Origin: Undaria pinnatifida | Taxonomy: Eukaryota; Sar; Phaeophyceae; Laminariales; Alariaceae | NCBI GenBank assembly: GCA_012845835.1 | Contig: JABAKD010000007.1 | Span: 5,409,358-5,473,357, forward strand | Direction of reading: 5' to 3' | DNA length: 64,000 nucleotides | Part shown: in pieces, positions 19,379 through 30,118 of the stretch | How positions within the stretch are numbered: position 1 is the stretch's first letter | Layout: the number at the start of each line of letters is the position of its first letter | Program-made: the position numbers and the translations under genes | Notes under the pieces: generated by a model | Told to the model about the DNA's origin: nothing | What the model saw: the letters and a program-made list of their open reading frames with translations, nothing else | Databases searched by the model: none

Positions 19379-19646
19379 TGTTAAGATACGGCCTCGAAAG
19401 GCCTGAGAGTATCCGAATTTGAGATCATTTGGATGGGTTTCGTGTGATAAGGTTGGCGGTTTATATTCGGGGAAGTTAGGAATTAGATCGGAGGCACGCG
19501 CCTCCGATCTCAGAACTATCCCGGGCTATGGTGGAAACGAATAAAGCTACAACTCTACGAAGGAACGAAAGTGAGTACTCCGAGGACCTTACTCAATTGG
19601 CAGACCTGCAGGGGGCACTCTGTGTCCCCCACCTATTAATTTCACA
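19379..19646 (+). repeat. 3' LTR (268 bp)
   Basis: Identical to the 5' LTR except for three substitutions (A/G, C/A and C/A) and one deleted G. Starts TGTTAAG and ends TTCACA. The internal palindrome AGATCGGAGGC-ACGC-GCCTCCGATCT is perfect in this copy. It is followed by GTTA, the right-hand target duplication. Confidence 0.95.
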
Positions 19647-19695
19647 GTTAACAGCACGTCAGCCTACGAGACTCAGAAAACGGCGCTGACAAGCC

Positions 19696-20120
19696 AAATG
19701 GTTCAAAGTCCAGCACAGCCAAGCGAAGCAAAGAATATACAGGCAAAGCGAAGCCACGCCAAGCGGAGCCAAGCCAAGCCAAGCGAAATAAAGCCAAGCC
19801 AAGCCAAGCCAAGCCAAGCCAAGCCAAGCCAAGCCAAGCCAAGCCAAGCCAAGCCAAGCCAAGCCAAGCCAAGCCAAGCCAAGCCAAGCCAAGCCAAGCC
19901 AAGCCAAGCCAAGCCAAGCCAAGCCAAGCCAAGCCAAGCCAAGCCAAGCCAAGCCAAGCCAAGACAAGCCAAGCCAAGCCAAGCCAAGACAAGCCAAGAC
20001 AAGCCAAGACAAACCAAGACAAGCCAAGCCAAGCCAAGCCAAGCCAAGCCACGCAAAGCCTAGCCGAGCCAAGCCAAGCCGAACCAAGCCGAACCAAGCC
20101 GAGCCAAGCCAAGCAAAGCG
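19696..20120 (+). repeat. (AAGCC)n pentanucleotide satellite
   Basis: Pure AAGCC units occupy about 19792-19955, flanked by variants (AAGCG, AAGAC, ACGCC, GAACC) that degrade outward on both sides. It begins about 50 bp beyond the LTR insertion point. Open frames of 117-181 codons in several frames and on both strands are automatic consequences of the repeat and are not genes. Confidence 0.97.
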
Positions 20121-20129
20121 AACCCGACC

Positions 20130-20390
20130 AACGTAAACCACCGACACCAAACCCGACCCGACCTTAACCTGACCTCTAGCACAACGCACCGAAACTGCCT
20201 TCAAATCACGCCTTGTTCCCTTAAAAAACTGAACTTAGTAGTCTAATTGTTTATATTTTTGACATTCTGGTCGTCGGGCGAGACCCGCATGAAAAATCGC
20301 CCGCCGTCCAGGCGGGAAAGATCCTTTTGGGGGCGCGCCGTCCCAATATTCGCCTCTCACTAAACATGAGCACACTATTCCACTTTTAGG
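20130..20390. other. Unassigned spacer
   Basis: Decayed repeat edge followed by AT-rich then GC-rich sequence. A short inverted motif GGCGGGCG/CGCCCGCC lies around 20277-20320 (TCGGGCGAGACC, ATCGCCCGCCG, AGGCGGGAAAG). No gene supported. Confidence 0.4.
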
Positions 20391-20728
20391 TGCCCCTCAA
20401 AATGGTACTAGCAACAACCACTTTCAATACAATCTCCAAGCACCTCTTGATCCCGTTGGAGCCCCTAAAACCCGCTGCTATACTAATCCCAAGTAGTTTG
20501 TGTTTCTCACTGAAAAGGAGTTTAGCAACTATGTAGGCGCAGCTCTCAAGAGGTCACTTGGCAGCAAACAATTGCGAAAGCCATGATCAACTGCTATTAC
20601 GATCACGTGGGGTTACTGTGCGTGCCATTCGATAACGTTCCACCCCCAAACCTTAATGATGAAAACATCGTTACGAAAACCACAGCGACAAAGCGTAAGC
20701 GAAGGAACTGGAAACTGAAGCGTTAGTT
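20391..20728 (+). pseudogene. Coding-like relic of unknown function with a basic C-terminus
   Basis: In the frame starting GGTGCCCCTCAAAAT the translation is GAPQNGTSNNHFQYNLQAPL..., one TAG near 20497, then FVFLTEKEFSNYVGAALKRS... to about 20585. A shift then gives AMINCYYDHVGLLCVPFDNV... ending in KRKRRNWKLKR and a TAG at 20726-20728. Composition and continuity across the two breaks look coding. The Lys/Arg tail could be a nuclear localisation or nucleic-acid-binding segment. I do not recognise the family. It has no partner genes nearby, and it was too broken to appear as a long ORF. Confidence 0.4.
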
Positions 20729-23700
20729 CAACCACTGAACCACTCAGTTAGCGCTGGCTGAGTGGCTAAAGTGGTTTATTTGCTTTTATAACTGGGCAGA
20801 GTAGATGAACCTATAGCAAGACAATACCTAACACTCTACCCCTGGTTTTGTTCTATATCACCGAGCAAGATTTGATTCACCAATAGAGAGACTAAAACCT
20901 ACCAATTCGTAAACCAGTATCCATCATAAACGGCAGTATGTATAATATAACAGTATGTATAATATACTAACATATACCACGACAAAGATACACAATCTAC
21001 AATTAATTGGCGTTGCTTGTCCAACGTCCCATTCTCATGTTCGCAATACATCCAAACAAAACTCGCGGACCGTGCTCGTTAGGATATCGCCTATAGCCTT
21101 CAGGGCATTGTGGGGTATCCAACACACGATAGGCCAACGCCAGGCGAATTCGAACACAAACGAAGTGTAACCCCGCGAGATTTGCAGCTAATGGCGGGTG
21201 ATGTCCTCCCTGCCCCCCTCCATTTTGCTTTCAAACGCAAGCACACAAAAATCTCGCGCCAAGTCCTCTAGACACTGGTCCACATCTAAGGTAGCATGTG
21301 CACGAGTCGAGGAACATCAGTGTGTTAGGGACATTTCCTTCTCAACGTGGTATGGTTCCTTGAGCACGGGCACCTCCTGCAACGTAAATGGCTCGCAGAC
21401 AAAAAATCAGCCCTTTCCTGCGCCTTACCCATCCCCTTGTGCGCTCCTTGCCCTCCTCGATTAATCTCCGCGAACATCAAACAAACAAACTCGTTGACAC
21501 CGACGTTGTTACGGTAGAGTGTGGTATTATACCCCCTTTTCCACGATCGGGTTTGAGCCCCACTCGTACGAGCGACTCTCAGTCTCACTGGCGCAGCGTG
21601 GGTCACTGCAGTTTCCATATTACGGGTTCATATTGCAAACTGTGTACAGCACCGAAACCTATAATACCGCAAACCAAGCGGGGATTCGCCCACACGAGCG
21701 TCGACCTTGAGGAAGCACTGCTAAACGGACCCACAAGTGGGCCCCGCGCCGTACGTACTCTTGGCCGCAAATTCGATCCTTCCCACCCCTCACACTAAAA
21801 GCAACGAATGAAGTATACATAACACACGCGGCTTGCATTAATATGGGTTTCTCGACGAGATTCCGCGATCTCACGGCCGAGCTGTTGTTTCTACATACCG
21901 TAACAAGCACAACACAATAAGAAAAATCACGCGCTCTAGACTATGTTGACACTGCCAAATATATAACATCCCATACGATACAGTAGGGGTGTGGGTGCCA
22001 TGTTGCGGCGGTATGTGCTAGCCGAGACCACCCAAAAGTATGCCGGACACCGCCAGAAATAGGTTTACTGTAGTACCTTTTTTTTTTTGTTTATCCTCCG
22101 GCGGATGGGGAAAAATAAAGCTTTAGCTCACCACACTTCCACGTATTTTCATACGCGTCGTGTGTCGATTTAACTCAGTTGCTTTCGCAGCCCAACGCTA
22201 GCTGGCGCACCCTTCGGGTCCCATTGTAGGTATAGCGTAAGCTGTCCCTATCAGTGGTCTTCGTTACAACCCGCGCTGCCGTTGTATACGGGTGCGTGTG
22301 TATGTCGACCCGGCCTGTCCCCTGAGGGTCAGTTTCGGTGGAGATAGCCACCCGGAATGTCATCTTTCCGGGTAGTGTGGGAATTGCGCAAGCTCACCCA
22401 CTAACAAACCCCTGGCCATGGGAGATGGCCTTCCGCCGGACTTGGTCCAGTTACGGTCCACCCTACCCATTCGGGCGTTGGTCCTCGGTAGTACCCTATA
22501 CAGCCACTAGTACACTGGGCTTCAGTGGTCACAAGCGATTTCACCTGCAGGGTACAAACCGGTAATAGGCGCTTGTCAACCGGCACTATAGTAAGGAGGA
22601 CCCCGCTGAAGGCGCAGCCCCTCGGGCGCTCTGTATAGTCGTCCATGTCTTGAAGGGCGAGAACGAGGAACAGGTGGGCGTGGCCTGGCTTTTTAAACAA
22701 TCAATGCACCTGGTACACGGCCGAGGCGATCATAGCCTGTTGACGTTAAACGACGGCGCGACGCGAGGGGAAGAGGGCGCACATGACTATCTCTTATCGC
22801 AGCTGCTTCAGGAACTCTAGTCAGACGCATGCTACGTGCAAGGTAAGGGTGCATCAAGACAGTTCTGAAGATCGTTCCTCACCTGAGGACCTCTAGGTAC
22901 CCCACCCGACAACCGACGGAAAAATAGCTAAGGTGACATCATACTGTTGTTGATATTCCCCGAATTAGCAATCTCATGTCCAAACGGCCTAGTCCATGTA
23001 AAGCAAAGCTGTTCTGGGAAAACAATCGCGTTTTTTCCCGAGCTTTTTAGGTTTTTAGGAGCCCTCTCGTCATTCAGACACCGTTTTCCTCCAGCCAAGA
23101 CGTGCTACCTGTATCGTCCCACACGCGTCACCATCCCCACACATTATGCCTCTGAAGTTTCAAGCCAAGGCGAATGGGCAGCGACCACCCGCATTATTAC
23201 CAAAAAGGCATTCGCAGCTATTGTCATAACCCGTGAGATAGAGTGCAGAGCACAGCATGCAAGCACTACTAGCTAATACTGTTGAAAATATGGCGCTACA
23301 GAGTACTAAATATATTAGGACCACGGACTTGATGAAGGCGACGAAAGGATGTGCGAATAGGCAGACGCCAGTGGACAACGGCAACGAGGACAGCAACGGC
23401 AAACGAATGAACACAACGAGAACAAGAACAAGACGGACTTACCAATACGAAGAACACAAAAAAAAATCCAGCAATAATGAAGCCAAAGAAAGGCGAAAAT
23501 AAAGAAGGGCAGAAACGAAGCAAGCAACAATAATTAGTCTGAACCAATAAAAAAGCTTTCTTTCACTTTTTTTCACTTTCTTAAGGCTGAGTTTCTTTTC
23601 GGTTACTCTCTTTTTAGTGGCGCGATCATTTTTCTCACTGTCATCGGAAAGGCAAAATTATCATGAAAGAGAATCGGCTGCTATAGACCTGAACATGAAC

Positions 23701-23865
23701 AGAATAACAAGGAACGCAAGAACAACGACGAACCAGCCGCATAATTTGTGTTTTTCCCAATGTCAGCTGGTATTAGCCACTCGCTCGTCAACACTAAGCC
23801 CAACCAGCGTCCGTGCAGGTACATCCTCATGTATAAACATGTTCTTATGAAAAACAGTACACTCC
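20729..23865. other. About 3.1 kb without a supportable gene
   Basis: Short ORFs only (longest 136 codons at 21388-21798, no domain recognised, overlapped by an antisense ORF). It contains a poly-T run at 22079-22089 and A/G-rich stretches at 23380-23530. No terminal repeats or RNA genes were recognised. Confidence 0.45.
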
Positions 23866-23869
23866 GGCC

Positions 23870-24090
23870 GTGATATAGAAACTTTCGTCGAAACTTGTGT
23901 GTTGCAAGCTGTATGATGTTCCGATCGCGCGTATCGCTGGGTGTATGGCTGCATGAAGGGTATAGATCAGTGACTCCCTTTATAACTAGCTTGTACCAGG
24001 GTCAACAGAACAGGGCGATGTTAATCAATCCGTGCACGGAACCTGTTGAACCCGTTTTTGAGGGGTACAAAACCTGACGGTTGTGGAGTG
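23870..24090 (+). mobile_element. Foldback family, degenerate single-arm copy
   Basis: Contains in order the family markers TTTCGTCGAAACTT, GTTGCAAGCTGT, CGATCGCGCGTAT, GACTCCC, CAGGGTCAACAG, GGCGATGTTA, and CCCGTTTTTGAGGGG followed by ACAAAACCTGACGGTTGTGG. All match the arms of the better copies at 24785 and 58255. No opposite arm was found close by. Confidence 0.65.
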
Positions 24091-24298
24091 CGTCACTTTA
24101 CCATGTATGTATGTCCTGTACGTAGTATAGCCGGTGGGGGAAGAGGTGTTTTTTCAAGCTTACGGGGGGAAAGAGTCATGCACCAAACCTGATTCCAATA
24201 CTTTTCTTCGGTTCCGAGGAGTGACACTAGTTTACTATATATATGTAGCCTAATATGCGCAGAGCCGTGTTCGTGGGGGCGGCAACGGTATCCCCAGC

Positions 24299-24374
24299 AA
24301 TTACGGGTTACCCCACAACTCCCAAATTGAGAAAAACCCAGAAAAAAGTGTTGCACCTGTATCGTACACGCGTC
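24299..24374 (-). mobile_element. MITE family A, terminal fragment
   Basis: ACTCCCAAATTGAG followed by GTGTTGCACCTGTATCGTACACGCG parallels the right end of the copy at 25107-25368. The left part is not clearly recognisable. Confidence 0.4.
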
Positions 24375-24784
24375 AAAAACAACCCAACGTTACTCCAAAA
24401 TGCATATTAATCGAGGGAGGGGAGAGTATGTATTTTTTTCAGCGTAAAACATAGGGAGGTTAGGTCCTTTTTCACTATCGCGTTTTTAGCCACTCGCACG
24501 GGTGAACCTACTACATCCTATTCTTGGCAAGAAATATTACTCGTACGAGGCCTCATGTGCTTGGCGCACAGCTTTGAAACAGCGCCCCAGTGGGCATTCA
24601 TATGACAAAATTAAAGTATTGGCACGAAACGTTTACACAGACAGCAAGGAACGTGGGAGTCACTCGCGCCAGTGACACTGAGCGACTCGAAAAAAAGGTC
24701 CCAACAGGGGGTAGCCCCATACTGCAGCCTTGGTGGCAAACAACAACAACACACATAGATAGTACATAATACTACTTGAAAAAA

Positions 24785-25695
24785 AATATATATACGCTCC
24801 AGTTGTGAGATCGAAGATTTTGTGGAAACTCATCTTTGCAAGCGGTGTGTGATACTCCGATCGCGCGTATTACGGGTTGTGTGTCCTCATTTAGGATATT
24901 GGTCGGCGACTCCCCTTGCAACTACAGTGTAGCTATCAGGGTCAAAAGGGTGATATTAGTCAGTCTGTGCGCGGAAACTGTAAAAAGACCCGTTTTTGAC
25001 GGAGACAAAATCTGACGGCTGTGGAAGGACAAACTATATAATAACAAGTCCCTACATCTATGCGACCTAAAGCTGTTGGAAATCCCTTGCCCCCCCCTCG
25101 CCTCCGGCGCATGCTACGACAGAGTTACCAGTTTTCCTCTGAAATATTTTCTGAAGGACGGGGCTCCTTGCCCCGCAAACTCGCCGGAAATGGGCCATTT
25201 TTTTTTGCATCATTCTCGTTGTGTACCTAGGCCATTTAAGTTTTCATCCGGTAGTCTAGTAGTTTTGGTATTCTACAAATAAATCGTTTTTTTTTGGGAG
25301 AAGTGTTAAACTCCCAAATTGAGGAACTTCATAAATACAGTGGTGCACCCCTATCATAGCACGCGCCACCCTTCTCCCCTCACCCCCTCGAACACTCCGC
25401 CCTCTCCTCACTGGTTCTACGACTTACTACAGCATACACTTGATAAAAACTGATGCATTTCCTTCCACATACAGCTGTCAGATTTTGTTCCTCCAAAACG
25501 GGTTTTATAGTTTCCGCGCGCAGGCTGCCTAACATCACCTTCTTGACCCTGATAGCTACACTGTAGTTCCAAGGGGAGTCACCGACCTATATCCTTAATG
25601 AGGACACACAACTCGTAATACGCGCGATCGGAGTATCACACACAGCTTGCAAAGATGAGTTTCGACAAAATATTCGATCTCACAGCTGGAGTGTT
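24785..25695. mobile_element. Foldback (long inverted-arm) element with nested MITE
   Basis: The left arm (24785-25052) and right arm (25440-25695) are inverted copies of one another over about 260 bp. The outermost sequence is CTCCAG(C/T)TGTGAGATCGAAGATTTTG. Next come TTTGCAAGC, CGATCGCGCGTATTACGGGTTGTG, a GTCGGCGACTCCCC box and a GACAAAATCTGAC box. The ends are embedded in A/T runs. The centre (25107-25368) holds a family A MITE and no ORF of note. Long inverted arms without coding capacity fit a foldback or non-autonomous Mutator-like element; the superfamily is not proven. Confidence 0.75.
25107..25368. mobile_element. MITE family A, copy nested in the foldback element
   Basis: Left end GCATGCTACGACAGAGTTACC; right end GGTGCACCCCTATCATAGCACGCG, approximately its reverse complement. 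It shares ACGGGGCTCCTTGCCC, GGCCATTTTT and TCTCGTTGTGTACC with the copy at 54128-54400. Confidence 0.65.
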
Positions 25696-25870
25696 TTTTT
25701 TTTTCTTCTATCAATATAACATCAGATTTGCCGATAAAATTGCGAAACTAGTTATACTCGTTTTAGTCAAAAGGAATGTTACACATTAGTCTATATATAC
25801 GATTCTAAAGCGCAGAAGATACGAAATATTGAGTGGGCATTTTGACCCTTTCTCACCTCGATTACTCCTT

Positions 25871-26425
25871 TCACGCCGTGACAGTCCGAATGTACGGTGC
25901 GATGCTTGAGTTCACAGCAGTAAGAGAGTAATCGGTGCGGTACCGCCCGATCGAATAAACCTTCTCCTTGTAAAGTGTCCACACTCCGTCTTCCTGCTTA
26001 AAATAGCCGTAAACCCGCAGCTCCTTACACCCATCAGGGAACTGAACCTCCGTCGGCTGAGTCGCATTTTTCTTTCCCATGCGTTGGTCTCTGGTCAAGA
26101 CGTAATCCTCCGCCTCCATTTGCGTGGTTTTCCCTTCTTCTTTTCCCACGCCCGCTGAAATCGCCCCGCCCGTGTCGCCCACCTTGGCGTGTGCATTCAT
26201 GGTTCTTTCGACGTGTTCTCGATACGCTTTAATCCTCAGTCTGTTCTCCTGTACAACCCAGTACGACACGTCATGCTTGCTCTTATTTCTTAGAGTTAAC
26301 TTCGCGGGTCTTCCCCAAGGTGTACGAACTTTCGTCGAGGCAAAGGATTCGTCATCTTGTATAATAGAATCCGACCGAACATCCGCCCGCCGGCGCAGCC
26401 AAGGGCAGCCTAAGCACGTTCCCAT
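25871..26425 (-). CDS. Hypothetical protein with predicted N-myristoylation/palmitoylation site
   Basis: A 184-codon intact ORF, the most gene-like in the window. The start at 26425 has a strong context (GCGCCATGG). The N-terminus MGTCLGCPW has Gly2 and two nearby Cys, the pattern of N-myristoylated, S-palmitoylated membrane-anchored proteins. After a charged stretch (residues ~10-35) a soluble alpha/beta-looking region follows: KLTLRNKSKHDVSYWVVQEN (about 42-61), a basic helix (LRIKAYREHVERTMNAHA), a Gly-rich turn, then strands ending LRVYGYFKQEDGVWTLYKEKV and YSLTAVNSSI. I do not recognise the family and assign no function. Composition is balanced, unlike neighbouring repeats, and it lacks introns. 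A family B MITE lies about 175 bp upstream. No TATA box or poly(A) signal was identified with confidence. Confidence 0.6.
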   Translation of the reverse strand: MGTCLGCPWLRRRADVRSDSIIQDDESFASTKVRTPWGRPAKLTLRNKSKHDVSYWVVQENRLRIKAYREHVERTMNAHAKVGDTGGAISAGVGKEEGKTTQMEAEDYVLTRDQRMGKKNATQPTEVQFPDGCKELRVYGYFKQEDGVWTLYKEKVYSIGRYRTDYSLTAVNSSIAPYIRTVTA

Positions 26426-26600
26426 GGCGCGGCCGATAAGATTTCCGACGGAGTCCTGCGTTCGTTCCTGGTTGGATTGATGGGCCCCTTTCGGTATTTT
26501 AGTATTATTGTTGCTCGCACGTTGTCGTGTGTGCGGGTTTTCTTCTTTCCGGTTTCAGGAAGGGTTTCCTGGCTGAATTATCTCGTAAGGGACATCTTCC

Positions 26601-26840
26601 ACGATAGCCCCCCCCCCCCAAACCAGCGATTGTCTTTAACGAACGTTTTCGGGCTGCTCGACACGAGGAAGCATGCTATGAAAAATGCAACGAACACATA
26701 TTTTCTTTTTAACAGAAGACTGGCTGTCGAACTATGACGTCGGCGGGACAAGGGGCACCGTATTTAAGGAGATACGGCCGGGAGCTAGTTTCAAAACCGA
26801 CGATTTCCCAAAAAAAACGTTGGGGGGGTGGGGCTACCGT
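26601..26840. mobile_element. MITE-like element, family B, copy 1
   Basis: Begins ACGATAGCCCCCCCCCC and ends GGGGGGTGGGGCTACCGT, an inverted terminal repeat with C/G runs just inside. The interior contains GCGATTGTCTTTAACGAACG and GAGATACGGCC, both shared in the opposite orientation with 52852-53070. About 240 bp, non-coding. Confidence 0.6.
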
Positions 26841-27124
26841 AGAACGACTCAGGGGGGGCTAGATGACGTGTACCGTGAGTAGAGGTGCGGGGTAGAGTGT
26901 ATACGTGTGCACATCAGAGCACGAAGAAACGTGCATCGGCCCGCGGAAAGGCGAGAAGAATGATCCAGGTGCTCCAGCCATACACTTTACTACTTGGAGT
27001 TGTATTTGTGTACGCGCTCTCCAAATGTGGCGCATATTGTTGTAGATACTCTACTCGATTCATGATAAGATGTAAAGAGTGGTTTCGAGAACGTCTTGCG
27101 TCTCTCAGCCTCGACAAACATATA

Positions 27125-27172
27125 AATAGCAATTTCAACAAAATCTTCGATCTCACAGCTGGAATGTATTTT
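27125..27172 (-). mobile_element. Foldback family terminus fragment
   Basis: TTCAACAAAATCTTCGATCT followed by CACAGCTGGAATGTATT matches the extreme end of the right arm of the foldback family. The rest of the arm is missing. Confidence 0.6.
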
Positions 27173-27272
27173 TTTTCTTATAAAACTATAATGTTCTGGA
27201 TGGTCAGCTAGAGAATATCCAGCTCAGCTATGCCGAACAATACTCGAAGTATTCCATAAAGAATGAGGTGGT

Positions 27273-27345
27273 CGCCCCGGTGGTCTAGTGGTAATATTGA
27301 GCGCGTAGTGTAGCCTGGGTAAGCATACTTCGACGCGAGTCGAGA
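27273..27345 (+). other. tRNA-like sequence, possible SINE head or tRNA pseudogene
   Basis: GCCCCGGTGGTCTAGTGGTA contains a good Pol III A-box (TGGTCTAGTGG). About 45 bases later ACTTCGACGCGAGT resembles a weak B-box (GGTTCGANNCC). I cannot fold a proper cloverleaf with a paired acceptor stem, so a functional tRNA is not claimed. The following ~150 bp are purine-rich and could be a SINE body. Confidence 0.3.
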
Positions 27346-28515
27346 CGAATGACGAGAGTGCTGAATTTTTCTTGAGATGAAAACGAAGGAGGGAGACCGT
27401 AGCGAGGATGGGGGAGAACAGCCTGCTTTTGTGAACCCGAAACTGAGTTACGCCTAAGAAGGGAGATGGCAGAAAGAAGATGTGGGAACGTAGTAGACGA
27501 CTAAATGAAGCAAAAACAAAAAAATGATGCGGATATACTATACACAGTATGAGCGTTGAGGTATGGCACCAGGTATATGCTCATGATGTGCTAGATAATA
27601 TGTATGTCGAACCCAAGAACAAACAGACCGAGAGACAGGGCTATCGAATGCAGCGCATTTACCTGCAGCATTGGCCCATCACACCGCCTCTTTGCAAATA
27701 TTTTGGACTTCGGCGAAACAACTGGGTCAAACGCATGCCCTTAGTGTCGGAGGTGGAGTGAGGAGCGTTAGTAAAAACTAAGTGAACTGGTCGATAACCT
27801 GATCCTGATAGTTGGTACAACTGAGCACAATCTCCGGGCCGCGTTTCCTCTTCATCGGGTGTGTGAGGGAGATAATTTCCAGTGACATTTTGAAGAGCTG
27901 TTGCGTTGCATTATACTACCTTGTGTGATACAGAGGAAGGGAACATCACTCAGCGATCATCTGCCGCATGCCACGGCATGACTTTGTGAGCACGTCTAAC
28001 ACGAGCATCAGACCTGGACGCGGCATCAACAGGACCACCACATCTTCGACTTCCTGCAAACTGCAGGGCGTACAATCGTATATAATCTAATCTGAAATAG
28101 AATTGCATGCAGAAACAGTACAATGGTGTAGACCACACCAACCTAGTACTTAGGGTACTACGTGAGTACCGTCATGGTCGCCTCCCAATGTATGCCGAAC
28201 GAAGTACGCAGTTGGGCGTCCATACAGTAAACAAGCAATCCTTCAGAAACCTAGGCCGGTGTTCTGACTTGCATTTTTGCTCGATCGTGTTCATTGCAGG
28301 TGGCCTTGCATGATGAACACATAACCTCTTTCTTGCTCTATTTGCGATGTGTATCTCTGCCTCGTAGTTTAGTGTCTCAAAACACTTCGCTCTACGAGGC
28401 ATCGGCACGGTCATCGGTGGTGCTGGATGTGGATGGGTGGAAATTTCAGTTGAATGTCAATAACACACGCGTTCATTAGCCGCTATCCTTTGGGCACGCA
28501 ATATTATAAAATTGA
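27346..28515. other. Stretch without a supportable gene
   Basis: Purine-rich at first (27360-27540), then mixed sequence. Only ORFs of 60-80 codons without recognisable domains. No repeats noticed apart from the flanking foldback ends. Confidence 0.4.
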
Positions 28516-28520
28516 AATAA

Positions 28521-29985
28521 ACTCCAGCTGTGAGATCGAATATTTTGTCGAAACTCATCTTTGCAAGCTGTGTGTGAGACTCCGATCACGCGTATTACGG
28601 GTTGTGCGTCCTCATTAAGGATATAGGTCGGCGACTTCCCTCGCAACTACAGTGTAGCTATCAGGGTCAACAGGGTGATGTTAGTCAGTCTGTGCGCGGA
28701 AACTATAAAACCTATTTCTGAGGGGAACAAAATCTGACAGCTGTGGAAGGAAATGCATTAGTTTATCAAGTGAATCCTGTAAGTCGAATAACCGGCGAGG
28801 GGAGGGCGGAGTTTTGAAGGACGTGGGGGCCTGATTTTGATCTAAAGGGGGGCGGGAGGGGGGAAGGGGGGAGGGACAGGTGGGGCAGCTCAATTTGTGC
28901 GTGGAAACTATAAATCCTTCTTGTGGGGGAGGGGGGGGGAATGTGGCGCGGGGTGGGGGGGGAGGGGGCTTTATTTAGGTCGCATAGATGTAGGGGGTTG
29001 CTATGCGCGTGGTGCTAGGTCTAGGCGATGGTGCGGGTGGTGGGGAAAGAAGGGGGCGTTGGGGGCGGGGGGGGGTGGGAATTGCAGCAGCGGCATGGAC
29101 GGCACGCAATATAAGTCAGGATATTAGACTAATAGTATATAAAATGTAGGTCTTCGACCGTGGGATCCGGAATCGGTAGTGCAATTAGGAAAAAGATCGT
29201 GCGATCTAGCAGTAGTGTAGCACGACGGCAGTGTAATGAGCTAGGGAATCTGCTCAGTACGAGTATAACAATGGTGGCATCCTGTCTTCAGCCACGCCGC
29301 GCGCTGATTGGCCCAGGTAATAGAACTCCGCGCCGGTACTTACGGGCAGGATTGTTCTTAGAAGGGCACAAGGACTCGATGTGATTGTCTGTGTTAGGGG
29401 TTGGTCTTCACTTCTACTTGAAGAATGCAGCACGTCACGCGCGTGGCTTTGTAGTAGTGTCCTACGCAGGCGGATAGCAGCTTGCACTCAGGAGTGACGT
29501 TTGGCATGACGCTTTGTATGTCTTGCAAGTACGAGAGCCGGTATGTGTGGCTTGGCCGGAGCCAAGCCAACTCTTCCACCTCTCCCCCCTTTCCTCTCTC
29601 CCATGAAGTCACTCGTGTATCCTGACCAAAACAAGCAAACCTTGCCCTATAACAATGAGATAATCAACTACCTACAACACTTGGACTTTAGACTATACTG
29701 CTGCCAGCCGTGGTCTCGTGATAGACACGCCTGTCTCTTCTGAGGTATCATGTATCGACAAGGATTCCCCAAGGCAAACATCTTAATACTTGGCGTCGTC
29801 GGCAGGACAGGTTGATTATCATCGCCTTGTTGAACCTGGTACTATCTACAGTGGTTCTAAGGACTGTCGCCGACCTACCGTAATAGGAATACTTCGTATA
29901 TATTTACGCGCGATCGGAGTATCACACACAGCTTGCAAAAATATGAGTTTTGACGAAATATTCGATCTCACAGCTGGAGTGTATT
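28521..29985. mobile_element. Foldback family element, ~1.46 kb
   Basis: The left arm starts ACTCCAGCTGTGAGATCGAA and runs through all family boxes to about 28760. It then continues into CAAGTGAATCCTGTAAGTCG, GGTGAGGGGAGGGCGG, and a G-run-rich tract to about 29095 (runs of 5-9 G at 28925-28975 and 29040-29085). The right arm is short (about 29870-29985), ending CGATCTCACAGCTGGAGTGT. The middle holds no convincing gene. Loss of most of the right arm makes it asymmetric. Confidence 0.7.
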
Positions 29986-30034
29986 TTCATTTTTATTACT
30001 GAAGTATATGTTTAGACTAATGAGAACACACACA

Positions 30035-30118
30035 GTAGTACGCGCGATCGGAGTAACACAAAGCGTGCAACTATTTGAGTTGCGAGGAAATCTTCAATAT
30101 CGCAGCTGGATGTATTTT
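30035..30118 (-). mobile_element. Foldback family right-end fragment
   Basis: CGCGCGATCGGAGTAACACA through GAGGAAATCTTC and ATCGCAGCTGG repeats the last ~85 bp of a right arm, only 50 bp from the end of the previous element. Confidence 0.65.

Larger units (their letters stand above)
6205..19646 (+). mobile_element. Full-length 13.4-kb Ty3/gypsy-type (chromovirus-like) LTR retrotransposon, reverse transcriptase deleted
   Basis: Two direct LTRs (6205-6473 and 19379-19646) begin TG and end CA and are flanked on both sides by GTTA (6201-6204 and 19647-19650), a 4-bp target duplication. Between them, in order, are a TGG-initiated primer-binding-site candidate, a long leader with minisatellite, broken gag with a zinc knuckle, a repeat array, a NADAR domain, a protease remnant, the last ~50 residues of RNase H, a linker, and an integrase with HHCC, DDE and chromodomain. 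Protease before RNase H before integrase is the Ty3/gypsy order, and the chromodomain supports a chromovirus affinity. Reverse transcriptase is absent by internal deletion. The LTRs differ by three substitutions and one 1-bp indel, so insertion is recent. Confidence 0.93.

Noticed and set aside
19648..20204. Long ORFs of 117-181 codons encoding WLGLA or QAKPS repeats on both strands
   Set aside because: They are automatic translations of the (AAGCC)n array; a pentamer repeat stays open in several frames and there is no other coding evidence.
27273..27345. Functional tRNA gene
   Set aside because: A-box is good but the acceptor stem does not pair and the B-box is poor; kept only as a tRNA-like sequence.
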